In this document: piece by piece, positions 22,481 to 29,417 of the stretch
Layout: every line of letters starts with the position of its first letter
Numbering within the stretch: position 1 is the stretch's first letter
Made by a program: the position numbers and the translations under genes
Origin: a virus
Virus record (IMG/VR): IMGVR_UViG_3300034190_000179
Coordinates: 1 to 35,706 of that record
Reading direction: 5' to 3' (one strand)
Length of the DNA stretch: 35,706 nucleotides
Notes under the pieces: generated by a model
Told to the model about the DNA's origin: nothing
The model's input: the letters and a program-made list of their open reading frames with translations, nothing else
The model's database searches: none

Positions 22481-22838
22481 CTTTATACATTGGTATTATG
22501 ACCCAGAATGTGAAGTATTTTTTAAAGACTTGCTAAAAGAGATAAACGAGAAATCAGAAGGGTATTATTCTTCACCTACAAATTGGCAGGATAGCTGTTA
22601 CTGGAATGATACTTGTGGTTCTGTTTGTTTTAACTACGATAATGATTCAGAAACGTATGTACAGCTATGGGCATTTCATAATAATGATGAAGCAAAGCGT
22701 GAGGATATGATGAGATATGCTATTGTAGGATATATAAAAGGTGAAGAAATAAAAGAACTATTTTATACTACAGATGACAGGCAAGAAGCTATAAAACAAA
22801 GTTTGGAAAGTGTATCTGCACTATTAACATTAGTATAG
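22473..22838 (+). CDS. Unknown acidic phage protein, 121 aa
   Basis: Begins MDNFIHWYYDPECEVFFKDL after AGGAG, spaced 7 nt. Acidic, aromatic-rich in the first half ('GYYSSPTNWQDSCYWNDTCG'), with four Cys, and helical toward the end. I do not recognise a family. Its position among early small genes just before a DNA methyltransferase fits an early host-takeover or anti-defence protein. That is context only. Confidence 0.7.
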   Translation: MDNFIHWYYDPECEVFFKDLLKEINEKSEGYYSSPTNWQDSCYWNDTCGSVCFNYDNDSETYVQLWAFHNNDEAKREDMMRYAIVGYIKGEEIKELFYTTDDRQEAIKQSLESVSALLTLV

Positions 22839-22850
22839 GAGTGAAAACAC

Positions 22851-23918
22851 ATGAATGTATTAAGTGTATTTGATGGGTGTGCTATGTCATATGTAGCACT
22901 CAAGAGACTAGGCATACCTGTAACCAACTATTATGCTAGTGAGATAGACAAGTATGCTATCAATGTAGCCAAGGCAAATCATCCTGACATTATACACTTG
23001 GGTGATGTACAAGATATATCCTTCAAAGAAGGTGACATTGACCTACTTGTTGGGGGTAGCCCTTGTCAGGGATTTAGCTTTGCAGGGAGACAATTAAATT
23101 TTGATGACCCACGTAGTAAGTTATTCTTTGAGTATGTGCGTATTCTAAAAGAGTGTAAGCCCAAGTATTTCTTGCTTGAGAATGTACGCATGAAGCAAGA
23201 GTATCAGGACGTGATATCTGATGCACTAGGTGTACAACCTATCGCTATCAACAGTAGGCTATTGTCTGCACAGAATAGACAGCGTTTGTATTGGACAAAC
23301 ATACCTGACATACAACAGCCAGAGGACAAAGGTATTGTGCTACAAGATATACTAGAGGATGGATTTGTAGACAGAGACAAGTCACATTGCTTGGATGCCA
23401 ACTACTTCAAGGGTGGCAATCTCAAGACATACTTTGAGAAGCATCGTAGACAGTTAGTGTTCAGCAAGGATGGTTTATGTCATGTCGGAGATGCTGACAT
23501 CAATGGCAATGAGACTATCAAACGTGTTTATCACCCACTAGGTAAAGCACCTACTCTCACCACGATGGGTGGTGGACACAGAGAACCTAAAGTCTTATGT
23601 GGTGCATGGCGAGGCAGATACACAGTCAATGGTGTTAGACAAGACCACAAGCACAAGGTGGCAGGTATGACTACACAACGACTAGAGGTACGCACAGATG
23701 GCAAGACTAATAGTCTGACCACAGTACAGAAGGACAACGTGGCAGTAGACATATCAGAGTTACAATGGCGAAAGCTATCGCCTCTTGAGTGCGAAAGATT
23801 GCAGACACTACCAGACAACTACACGAACCATGTAAGTAACACGCAACGATACAAGATGCTAGGCAATGGCTTTACAGTTGACGTGATAGCACACATATTG
23901 AAAGGAGTTGAAGTATGA
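22851..23918 (+). CDS. C5-cytosine DNA methyltransferase, 355 aa
   Basis: Transfers methyl from S-adenosylmethionine to C5 of cytosine in DNA. All main motifs are in order: I VLSVFDGCAMSYVAL (residues 3-17), IV GGSPCQGFSFAG with nucleophile Cys72, VI FLLENVRM with Glu110, VIII QNRQRLYWTNI (141-151), IX KLSPLECERLQTLPDNYT and X QRYKMLGNGFTVDVIA near the end. The target-recognition region lies about 180-300. No restriction endonuclease is adjacent, so it is an orphan, most likely protecting phage DNA or marking it. It is more G+C-rich (near 50% in places) than neighbours at about 32%, a hint of separate origin. AGGAG ribosome site present. Confidence 0.95.
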   Translation: MNVLSVFDGCAMSYVALKRLGIPVTNYYASEIDKYAINVAKANHPDIIHLGDVQDISFKEGDIDLLVGGSPCQGFSFAGRQLNFDDPRSKLFFEYVRILKECKPKYFLLENVRMKQEYQDVISDALGVQPIAINSRLLSAQNRQRLYWTNIPDIQQPEDKGIVLQDILEDGFVDRDKSHCLDANYFKGGNLKTYFEKHRRQLVFSKDGLCHVGDADINGNETIKRVYHPLGKAPTLTTMGGGHREPKVLCGAWRGRYTVNGVRQDHKHKVAGMTTQRLEVRTDGKTNSLTTVQKDNVAVDISELQWRKLSPLECERLQTLPDNYTNHVSNTQRYKMLGNGFTVDVIAHILKGVEV

Positions 23919-24097
23919 AACAACTTGAATTACCAATAGACCACACACCACATCTTAACTATGTAGCACATCAGTTAGCTAAAGAGTTACAAGAGGTACA
24001 TGGGTACAAAAGTTATGACCACGCATATGAAAGTGCTTGGAATTTATTAGAATTTTTTAGAGAAGAGGAGAATGAAGATGGCACTAATAGTCAGTGA
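23915..24097 (+). CDS. Small unknown protein, 60 aa
   Basis: Starts in an ATGA overlap with the methyltransferase stop, reading MKQLELPIDHTPHLNYVAHQ. Helical, His- and Glu-rich ('AKELQEVHGYKSYDHAYESA'), ending acidic. Translational coupling suggests it is made together with the methyltransferase, though a functional link is unproven. No family recognised. The end overlaps the next gene by 20 nt. Confidence 0.62.
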   Translation: MKQLELPIDHTPHLNYVAHQLAKELQEVHGYKSYDHAYESAWNLLEFFREEENEDGTNSQ

Positions 24098-24428
24098 AGA
24101 ATATAATCACTTACCACAAGATTATATCAGAGAATGTTTAGGTTTGTTACCCCATTGGGTACAAGAATATAATATGCTAGGTGAAACAAATCTTGTAGAA
24201 TTTATGAGTAACAAATACTTTGGACTATCCTTGTACAAATTTAAAGGTACAGTTTTAGAGGATGGTACATATAGAAATGTTGTAGAAGATGAAGATGGTA
24301 CATGGAATGAGGACATGAAAGCTGTTGCGTATATGAATACAGCAGATGGAATAGTATATTTCTATGATACAGGTGGTGTGATAGGTTTACCTACACCTGA
24401 TGGATACTTTGTAACAAGGATGGATTAA
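24078..24428 (+). CDS. Unknown acidic protein, 116 aa
   Basis: The second of two adjacent ATGs (24078) is favoured because AGGAG lies 7 nt before it; the first, at 24072, is too close. It reads MALIVSEEYNHLPQDYIREC and later 'EDGTYRNVVEDEDGTWNEDM' and 'GIVYFYDTGGVIGLPTPDGY'. Acidic, mixed alpha/beta, with no membrane part or catalytic motif that I recognise. Its stop TAA is followed directly by the ATG of the next tiny gene. Confidence 0.68.
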   Translation: MALIVSEEYNHLPQDYIRECLGLLPHWVQEYNMLGETNLVEFMSNKYFGLSLYKFKGTVLEDGTYRNVVEDEDGTWNEDMKAVAYMNTADGIVYFYDTGGVIGLPTPDGYFVTRMD

Positions 24429-24557
24429 ATGAGAACATATAAATATGTATCACACTATGACATAGAAGCATACAAACGTATGGGATGGGTAGTTATAAAG
24501 CAGCTACACGCACATCATGGTACTCATGGTGTATTGATGGAGAAATTAAATGATTAA
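24429..24557 (+). CDS. Tiny protein, 42 aa
   Basis: ATG directly after the previous stop, reading MRTYKYVSHYDIEAYKRMGW and ending VLMEKLND. It has a His-rich stretch (KQLHAHHGTHG). The gene overlaps the next ATG by 8 nt, so it fills the gap neatly. The 'Y.YVS..DI..YK..GW.V' opening resembles short phage and bacterial peptides of unknown role. No other feature is visible. Confidence 0.55.
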   Translation: MRTYKYVSHYDIEAYKRMGWVVIKQLHAHHGTHGVLMEKLND

Positions 24558-24705
24558 AAAGATACTTACATTCTGGATGAACAAGGATGAGATGCAAGAC
24601 CCAAGCATGGATAACGTGTTACGATTTGCTATCATGTTTGTGTTTGCTTGTGGTGCATACGTAGTTGTGATAGAGTTATTGAAGAAAGGAATATGTGAAT
24701 GCTAA
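24550..24705 (+). CDS. Single-pass membrane protein, 51 aa
   Basis: Reads MIKKILTFWMNKDEMQDPSM with one hydrophobic helix (VLRFAIMFVFACGAYVVVIE, residues ~23-42) and ends with Lys-Lys and two Cys. It overlaps both neighbours (8 and 7 nt). The next gene is also a membrane protein, so the pair may act together in the inner membrane during infection. Function unknown. Confidence 0.6.
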   Translation: MIKKILTFWMNKDEMQDPSMDNVLRFAIMFVFACGAYVVVIELLKKGICEC

Positions 24706-24980
24706 AGTTATATAATATGATTATGGATGATGCCAAAAATCCATTGTCCAATGTGCCTGATATCAACACAAGGCACATGGTGATGCAAGTTTTAGCGTGG
24801 ATGTGGTGCATCATATTCAGTATGTCACTAGGCTCTATAGTAGCCTTTGGCATAAGTGCTGTAGCACATACACTATTACTGGCAGGATTGTTTATTACTG
24901 TCGGTGTATTTCAAACAGCCAAGCGTAAGCCACAATATTTCGGTGGACTAGGTAGAGGATATGGGGGTGAGCATGAATGA
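24699..24980 (+). CDS. Two-helix membrane protein conserved in marine phages, 93 aa
   Basis: Begins MLKLYNMIMDDAKNPLSNVP. 'DINTRHMVMQVLAWMWCIIF' leads into a first hydrophobic helix (~27-50) and a second (~55-74: VAHTLLLAGLFITVGVFQTA), then a basic, Gly-rich tail ending GGEHE. I recognise the 'P..HVPD..TRHMVMQVLAWMWC' type from marine-phage genomes, always as a hypothetical membrane protein. It might be involved in superinfection exclusion or lysis timing, but nothing in the sequence decides this. Confidence 0.7.
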   Translation: MLKLYNMIMDDAKNPLSNVPDINTRHMVMQVLAWMWCIIFSMSLGSIVAFGISAVAHTLLLAGLFITVGVFQTAKRKPQYFGGLGRGYGGEHE

Positions 24981-25107
24981 AGAACTATTAGATATTGTAG
25001 ATTCACTTGAGAGATGTTATGATTCATGGCGAGAGCAAGTGACAGGTATATTAGATGAAGAAGATACAGATATTATAAAGGAGAAACACAATGAAAATAA
25101 CCTTTGA
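24973..25107 (+). CDS. Tiny acidic helical protein, 44 aa
   Basis: ATG at 24973 overlaps the preceding stop by 8 nt; GGGGGTGAG provides a ribosome site. It reads MNEELLDIVDSLERCYDSWR and ends acidic (ILDEEDTDIIKE), running 17 nt into the next gene. Helical with heptad-like leucines. Function unknown; support is overlap geometry only. Confidence 0.5.
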   Translation: MNEELLDIVDSLERCYDSWREQVTGILDEEDTDIIKEKHNENNL

Positions 25108-25327
25108 GGATAGAATGAAATTGCTTAAAGCACATAACAATCTAAACAGCATACTTACTATGGTGTGTGAGTGCCATGATATGTATATGTCTGATATAGG
25201 GAAACTAGAACAAGCAGTTGGTGAATTACAAAATATGTTTGGTTTTGAACCACCAACAGATAAAGAAGGTAACAAACAATATTATATGACAGATTGGGTG
25301 CTTAAAGATGATAACAGTAAGAATTGA
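25091..25327 (+). CDS. Small unknown protein, 78 aa
   Basis: AAGGAG site before MKITFEDRMKLLKAHNNLNS. Helical with three Met-rich turns and two Cys in 'TMVCECHDMYMSDIGKLEQA', then 'ELQNMFGFEPPTDKEGNKQY'. Soluble, no family recognised. It may form a coiled-coil dimer over the first 50 residues. It overlaps the following gene by 20 nt. Confidence 0.62.
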   Translation: MKITFEDRMKLLKAHNNLNSILTMVCECHDMYMSDIGKLEQAVGELQNMFGFEPPTDKEGNKQYYMTDWVLKDDNSKN

Positions 25328-25481
25328 AACAGAATCTGAAGAAGAAATGGACAGGAGAATACAAATGTTTTATGATACATATCCCCCGATGGGATACATG
25401 ACTTCAATAGATAAGTCATACTATGATGAACGTAGGGCTGTATATGTAGCAGAGATGTCAAGGTTAAATAGTTGTGATTGA
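25308..25481 (+). CDS. Small acidic protein, 57 aa
   Basis: ATG at 25308 inside the end of the previous gene, reading MITVRIETESEEEMDRRIQM and then 'FYDTYPPMGYMTSIDKSYYD' to a TGA at 25481. Mixed alpha/beta with a Tyr-rich middle. Size and overlap fit the local style of genes. Downstream to 25543 there is only an AT-rich stretch with a hydrophobic 22-codon GTG frame (25474-25542) that I do not call. Confidence 0.5.
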   Translation: MITVRIETESEEEMDRRIQMFYDTYPPMGYMTSIDKSYYDERRAVYVAEMSRLNSCD

Positions 25482-25543
25482 AGCAGAGTTTATTATATTA
25501 TTATATCTTTTTATTTGTTACTTATATAATTTGAGGTGTTAAC

Positions 25544-26413
25544 ATGAGAATAAAAACATTAGCTGATGAGTACATGAAATCTTTAGACTATACATCACTA
25601 AGAGAGAATACACGCAAACACTATGCACAAATGCTAAATAATATTTATTCAACCTTTGGTAATAAGAGTGTCAATAAATTGACTACCAAAGAATGTAAGT
25701 TAGCTTATGACGATTGGTGTGACAGAGGTGTATCACTAGCTAATCATGTACTAGGTGTAGCAAATGTCGTATTAAACTATGGTGTAAGGATGGAACACGT
25801 ACAAACAAATCCTTTTGCAGCAATTAGGCGCAGAACTGTACGTAATAGACGTGTAGTATGGACTACAGACAATGTTAAACAGCTACTTGACTACGCATAC
25901 AGTGATTTTAGGTGGCGTAACATTGGTCTAATTGCACAGATGGCATATGAATGGTGTCAACGTGTGGGTGATATGCGTATGCTGACATGGGATAGTATAG
26001 ACTTTGATAATAAGAGATGTAACATTGAACAATCAAAGCGTAGAGCAGAGGTTTTTCTACCTATAAGTGAGGAACTGTTTGATATGTTGACAGAACAACA
26101 TGATGATTTTGGCTTTCAAGAATTTGTAGTTCCTAGACCTAGACCAATAGCAGGTAAGTATCAACCATATACTATGTTCAAGTTATCTAAGTATGCCAAG
26201 ATATTAATTTCTGAGGCAGGACTACCACAAGAATTAAGATTATCTGACTTACGTAGAACAGGTACGACAGAAATGGTTGAGGCTGGTGTCGGTATAGCAC
26301 AAATCATGTCGGTTACTGGACACGCTAACCCACAGAGTGTGAAACCTTACATAAAAAATACATATGACAGTGCAAATTATGCCTTGACAGCACGTAAAAA
26401 TCGTGATATATGA
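25544..26413 (+). CDS. Tyrosine recombinase / integrase, 289 aa
   Basis: Begins MRIKTLADEYMKSLDYTSLR. SAM-like N-terminal DNA-binding domain to ~100, then the catalytic domain: Arg140 (CQRVGD), Lys165 (QSKRR), Arg237 (SDLRRTG), His260 (TGHANP) and nucleophile Tyr269 (PYIKN, aligned by eye with Cre Tyr324). The first His of the usual HxxR box is Ser234 here, a substitution worth noting. Such enzymes integrate phage DNA or resolve multimers. No excisionase, repressor or att-like tRNA fragment is seen, so integration is not established; dimer resolution is an alternative. Confidence 0.9.
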   Translation: MRIKTLADEYMKSLDYTSLRENTRKHYAQMLNNIYSTFGNKSVNKLTTKECKLAYDDWCDRGVSLANHVLGVANVVLNYGVRMEHVQTNPFAAIRRRTVRNRRVVWTTDNVKQLLDYAYSDFRWRNIGLIAQMAYEWCQRVGDMRMLTWDSIDFDNKRCNIEQSKRRAEVFLPISEELFDMLTEQHDDFGFQEFVVPRPRPIAGKYQPYTMFKLSKYAKILISEAGLPQELRLSDLRRTGTTEMVEAGVGIAQIMSVTGHANPQSVKPYIKNTYDSANYALTARKNRDI

Positions 26414-26448
26414 ATATTAAATGCCGACAAGAAAGGAGATAATATATA

Positions 26449-27189
26449 ATGTTAAAGATATTAAATGATATTAATGTTGGCATTGGTGAAACAGTTCGTA
26501 CTAATTGTCCAGTGTGCAAAGGTTACAATACTTTTACAGTAACCAATGAGATGGGTAAATTAATGTGGAATTGTTATAAAGCAAGTTGCAGTGTTAAAGG
26601 TAATCAAAAGACACGTGTAACCTTAGAACAGTTTGTAAATAAAAAGGATAGTAAAAAAGAATTTGTTATGCCTGATTACATCGTGCCTCACAGAGATAGA
26701 GGACACGTCATTGATTTCCTACATAGGTGGGATATCATGTGCGCTTTGGGTGGTGTACTATATGATGTCAGAGAAGATAGAATTGTCTTTCCTGTAATGT
26801 ATGATGGCATTCCTGTCGATGCTACTGGTAGAGCATTGGCAGCATGGCGACAACCTAAGTGGAAGCGATATGGTTTCTCTCCTTTCCCATATCGTTATGG
26901 CATAGGTGATGTTGCAGTAGTGGTTGAGGACTGTGTTAGTGCTGTAGTGGCAGGTAGTGTTAATGGTTTTGTTGGGGTTGCATTGCTTGGAACAAGTTTG
27001 TTTGAAACTCACAAACAGATACTATCACAGTTCTCGACTGTACTTGTAGCGTTAGACCCTGACGCAATAACAAAAGGTGTTAAGATTAGTAAAGAGATAC
27101 CCAACTCTAAAGTTATTAACATAACTAATGATTTGAAATACAAAGTAAAGGACGATATTGAAATGATGAAAAGATTAGGTGGTGTGTAG
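26449..27189 (+). CDS. DNA primase (zinc finger plus Toprim), 246 aa
   Basis: Makes RNA primers for lagging-strand synthesis. The N-terminal zinc module uses Cys20/Cys23 (NCPVC) and Cys42/Cys47 (NCYKASC). The Toprim domain has Glu160 (VVVEDCVSA) and Asp203/Asp205 (ALDPDA). This is the primase half of a T7 gp4-like enzyme encoded as a separate gene; the helicase starts at the stop codon of this one (TAGTG overlap). Strong AAGGAG site upstream, after the integrase. At 246 residues it is compact for the family. Confidence 0.9.
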   Translation: MLKILNDINVGIGETVRTNCPVCKGYNTFTVTNEMGKLMWNCYKASCSVKGNQKTRVTLEQFVNKKDSKKEFVMPDYIVPHRDRGHVIDFLHRWDIMCALGGVLYDVREDRIVFPVMYDGIPVDATGRALAAWRQPKWKRYGFSPFPYRYGIGDVAVVVEDCVSAVVAGSVNGFVGVALLGTSLFETHKQILSQFSTVLVALDPDAITKGVKISKEIPNSKVINITNDLKYKVKDDIEMMKRLGGV

Positions 27190-28421
27190 TGGAACAGATA
27201 TTATTACGCACCTTAATGATTAAAGATTTCTACGATAATAATCGTGGAGAAAGATGTCCTGATAGTTTATTCAGTACAGATGGTAAGAAGATAAAGAAAA
27301 CTATTGATGAGATGATTACACGATACAGTCGTGACATATCACCTGATGAAGTTGAATCTTATTTTATATCTTCTAACCCATCGCTTACTTCAGCGCAGTT
27401 ACATCAGTATCAAGCTATGTTTCATTCAATTAAGAGTGAACATCCAATGGGTACAGACGTAGCAAACGATGTGCTTTCCAAGCTGTTTCGTAAGCATGTA
27501 GGGGATGAACTAGTTAATGTGGCAGTAGACTTAACAAATGGTGATATCACCACTCTACAGCCCTTAAAAGACATGCTAGATAGGTACAATGAAGACTTCA
27601 CACCTACTACTAATGTAGAATGGGAAGACATATCTTTTGAAACTATAATGAATATGATGGAAGAAGATTCTAAATGGAAGTTTAACTTGCCTACACTAGC
27701 ACAAGTCGTTCCCGGAATAAACTCAGGACAACTAATTGAGGTAGGTGCTAGACCTAATACAGGTAAAACATCCTTCCATGCAAGTATGTTAGCAGGTCCG
27801 GGGGGATTTGTTGAGCAGGGTGCTAAGTGTATGGTTCTTTGTAATGAGGAAGCATACAATCGTGTAGTCAACAGATACTTGACTTGCATATCAAACATGT
27901 CTGAAGCAGAGATTAAACGCAATCCTGTGGAAGCTAAACGCAGATACAAACCAATGATGGAGCAACTATTAGTCAAAGATTCGACAGGAAAGAACATGGA
28001 TTGGGTTGAGGGTGTTTGCAAAACTTATAAGCCAGACATTGTAGTACTTGATATGGGTGATAAGTTTGCCAAGATGTATGGCTACTCACGACAGGATGAA
28101 GCACTCAAAGCTAACGTAATACATGCACGACAAATAGGAAAGGAGTATGGTTGTGCAATATTTTATATGTCTCAGCTATCTGCTGAAGCAGAGGGTAAGA
28201 CAATACTTAATCAGAGTATGATGGAAGGTTCTAAGACAGGTAAAGCTGCAGAAGCAGACTTGATGATACTGGTTGCACGTAATCCTGATGTAGGGGATAA
28301 CACAAACACAAGTCAAGAAGACCCACAGAGACACCTTAACATTGTGAAAAATAAACTAACAGGGTGGCATGGTAGATTAATATGTAACCTAGACCACGAA
28401 AGAGCGAGGTATAAAGTATGA
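27189..28421 (+). CDS. DnaB-like replicative helicase, 410 aa
   Basis: GTG start on the final G of the primase stop. Hexameric RecA-fold helicase that unwinds the fork: Walker A GARPNTGKTS (186-195), Walker B IVVLDMGDK with Asp288, and 'AIFYMSQLSAEAEG' sensor-type segment. The C-terminal 'LNIVKNKLTGWHGRLICNLD' has the basic finger-type end of SF4 helicases. Residues 1-150 are an N-terminal domain without the primase motifs, consistent with a T7 gp4 function split into two genes. It ends in an ATGA overlap with the next gene. Confidence 0.92.
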   Translation: MEQILLRTLMIKDFYDNNRGERCPDSLFSTDGKKIKKTIDEMITRYSRDISPDEVESYFISSNPSLTSAQLHQYQAMFHSIKSEHPMGTDVANDVLSKLFRKHVGDELVNVAVDLTNGDITTLQPLKDMLDRYNEDFTPTTNVEWEDISFETIMNMMEEDSKWKFNLPTLAQVVPGINSGQLIEVGARPNTGKTSFHASMLAGPGGFVEQGAKCMVLCNEEAYNRVVNRYLTCISNMSEAEIKRNPVEAKRRYKPMMEQLLVKDSTGKNMDWVEGVCKTYKPDIVVLDMGDKFAKMYGYSRQDEALKANVIHARQIGKEYGCAIFYMSQLSAEAEGKTILNQSMMEGSKTGKAAEADLMILVARNPDVGDNTNTSQEDPQRHLNIVKNKLTGWHGRLICNLDHERARYKV

Positions 28422-28606
28422 TAACATTATTAGGAGTATTAGTTGTAGCTATGTTTAGTAACGAGAATGCTAAATTTATAGAAACAGTAAATGAAAACAG
28501 AGACAATGGTTACAAGTGGGAGTATGTAGGTAAGCAGGATGTAGTTGACTACTCACTATCTCTACCACTGAATGACAAAATATATTTTAAGCATGTTGAA
28601 AAGTAA
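28418..28606 (+). CDS. Small protein with hydrophobic N-terminus, 62 aa
   Basis: ATGA overlap with the helicase stop. It reads MITLLGVLVVAMFSNENAKF; the first ~14 residues are hydrophobic and could be a signal or anchor. The rest is polar ('ETVNENRDNGYKWEYVGKQD'). The 'G..WEYVGK' segment is seen in small exported phage proteins of unknown function. No family named. It separates helicase from the endonuclease gene. Confidence 0.6.
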   Translation: MITLLGVLVVAMFSNENAKFIETVNENRDNGYKWEYVGKQDVVDYSLSLPLNDKIYFKHVEK

Positions 28607-28610
28607 AATT

Positions 28611-29417
28611 ATGGAAGAATATTACGAATGTAATAACTGTGGTGTTGAGCAACCAGTGGAAAACTTTCAATCAATGTCATCAGGAGAAGTAAAAAGAAAG
28701 TGTAATTCTTGTGCAAATGGACAAAGTGGTGTAATAAGAAAACTAAGATTGGAAAACCCATATCCTTATCCCGGTGATTCTATTGGATTTCCTAACTGGT
28801 TTTATAAAAATAAAAAACATAGGTACATTGATGCACCAAATTATAAGTGTCCTATATGTGAAATAACTATGCAAGAACTTGTTAAAAGAAAACAAAAAAA
28901 ACTAGGGGTTTGGGTGCTAGACCATTGCCATGAAACTGAAACATTTAGAGGCTGGGTATGTCACCTGTGTAACATGAGTATGGGTGGGTTAAAAGATAAC
29001 CCCAATAAGTTATTACGTGCGTTTAAGTATCTTGAAAATCACAAGGTTAAACAAACCAAGTTTGATAGATATACTAAAGAAGATATTAAAGATTTAGAAG
29101 AGCAATTAGTAGAGGAAATAAAATTAAAAAAAGAATGTGATAAAAGGAATGACCATAAGTTACAATATTCAAACAGACACAGGCGAGAGGTGGAAAGAAT
29201 AAAAAAACTAATACATCTAATACAATACTGTGATTTAGTTGAAGATTATAATGATGGTTTAGTTTTAATAGATGAAAAATTTGTTGTCAGTTTATCAGAT
29301 AATAATTGGAGAATAGCAGGTAAGAGCAAGTGGTATAGACACAAAAATAATATAGACCATTTTATTTACAACTATATTTATAAGGATGTAAAACATGAAG
29401 CTAACGCTAGACATTGA
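28611..29417 (+). CDS. Endonuclease VII-like HNH (beta-beta-alpha metal) nuclease, 268 aa
   Basis: Two zinc ribbons frame the fold: an N-terminal CNNC/CNSC pair, and CPIC with CHLC around the active-site region 'WVLDHCHETETFRGWVCHLC', the hallmark of the T4 endonuclease VII family (PF02945 type), which cuts branched DNA. A long Lys/Glu coiled region and a C-terminal 'SLSDNNWRIAGKSKWYRHKN' extension follow. The start is uncertain: ATG 28611 is chosen because it follows the previous stop, but 28593 and 28572 are in frame. It is more AT-rich than the flanking replication genes and inserted between helicase and polymerase, so a homing-type nuclease is also possible. It overlaps the polymerase start by 23 nt. 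Confidence 0.85.
   Translation: MEEYYECNNCGVEQPVENFQSMSSGEVKRKCNSCANGQSGVIRKLRLENPYPYPGDSIGFPNWFYKNKKHRYIDAPNYKCPICEITMQELVKRKQKKLGVWVLDHCHETETFRGWVCHLCNMSMGGLKDNPNKLLRAFKYLENHKVKQTKFDRYTKEDIKDLEEQLVEEIKLKKECDKRNDHKLQYSNRHRREVERIKKLIHLIQYCDLVEDYNDGLVLIDEKFVVSLSDNNWRIAGKSKWYRHKNNIDHFIYNYIYKDVKHEANARH

Noticed and set aside
25474-25542. Hydrophobic 22-codon frame from GTG before the integrase
   Set aside because: No ribosome site, very AT-rich, and too short to separate from chance.
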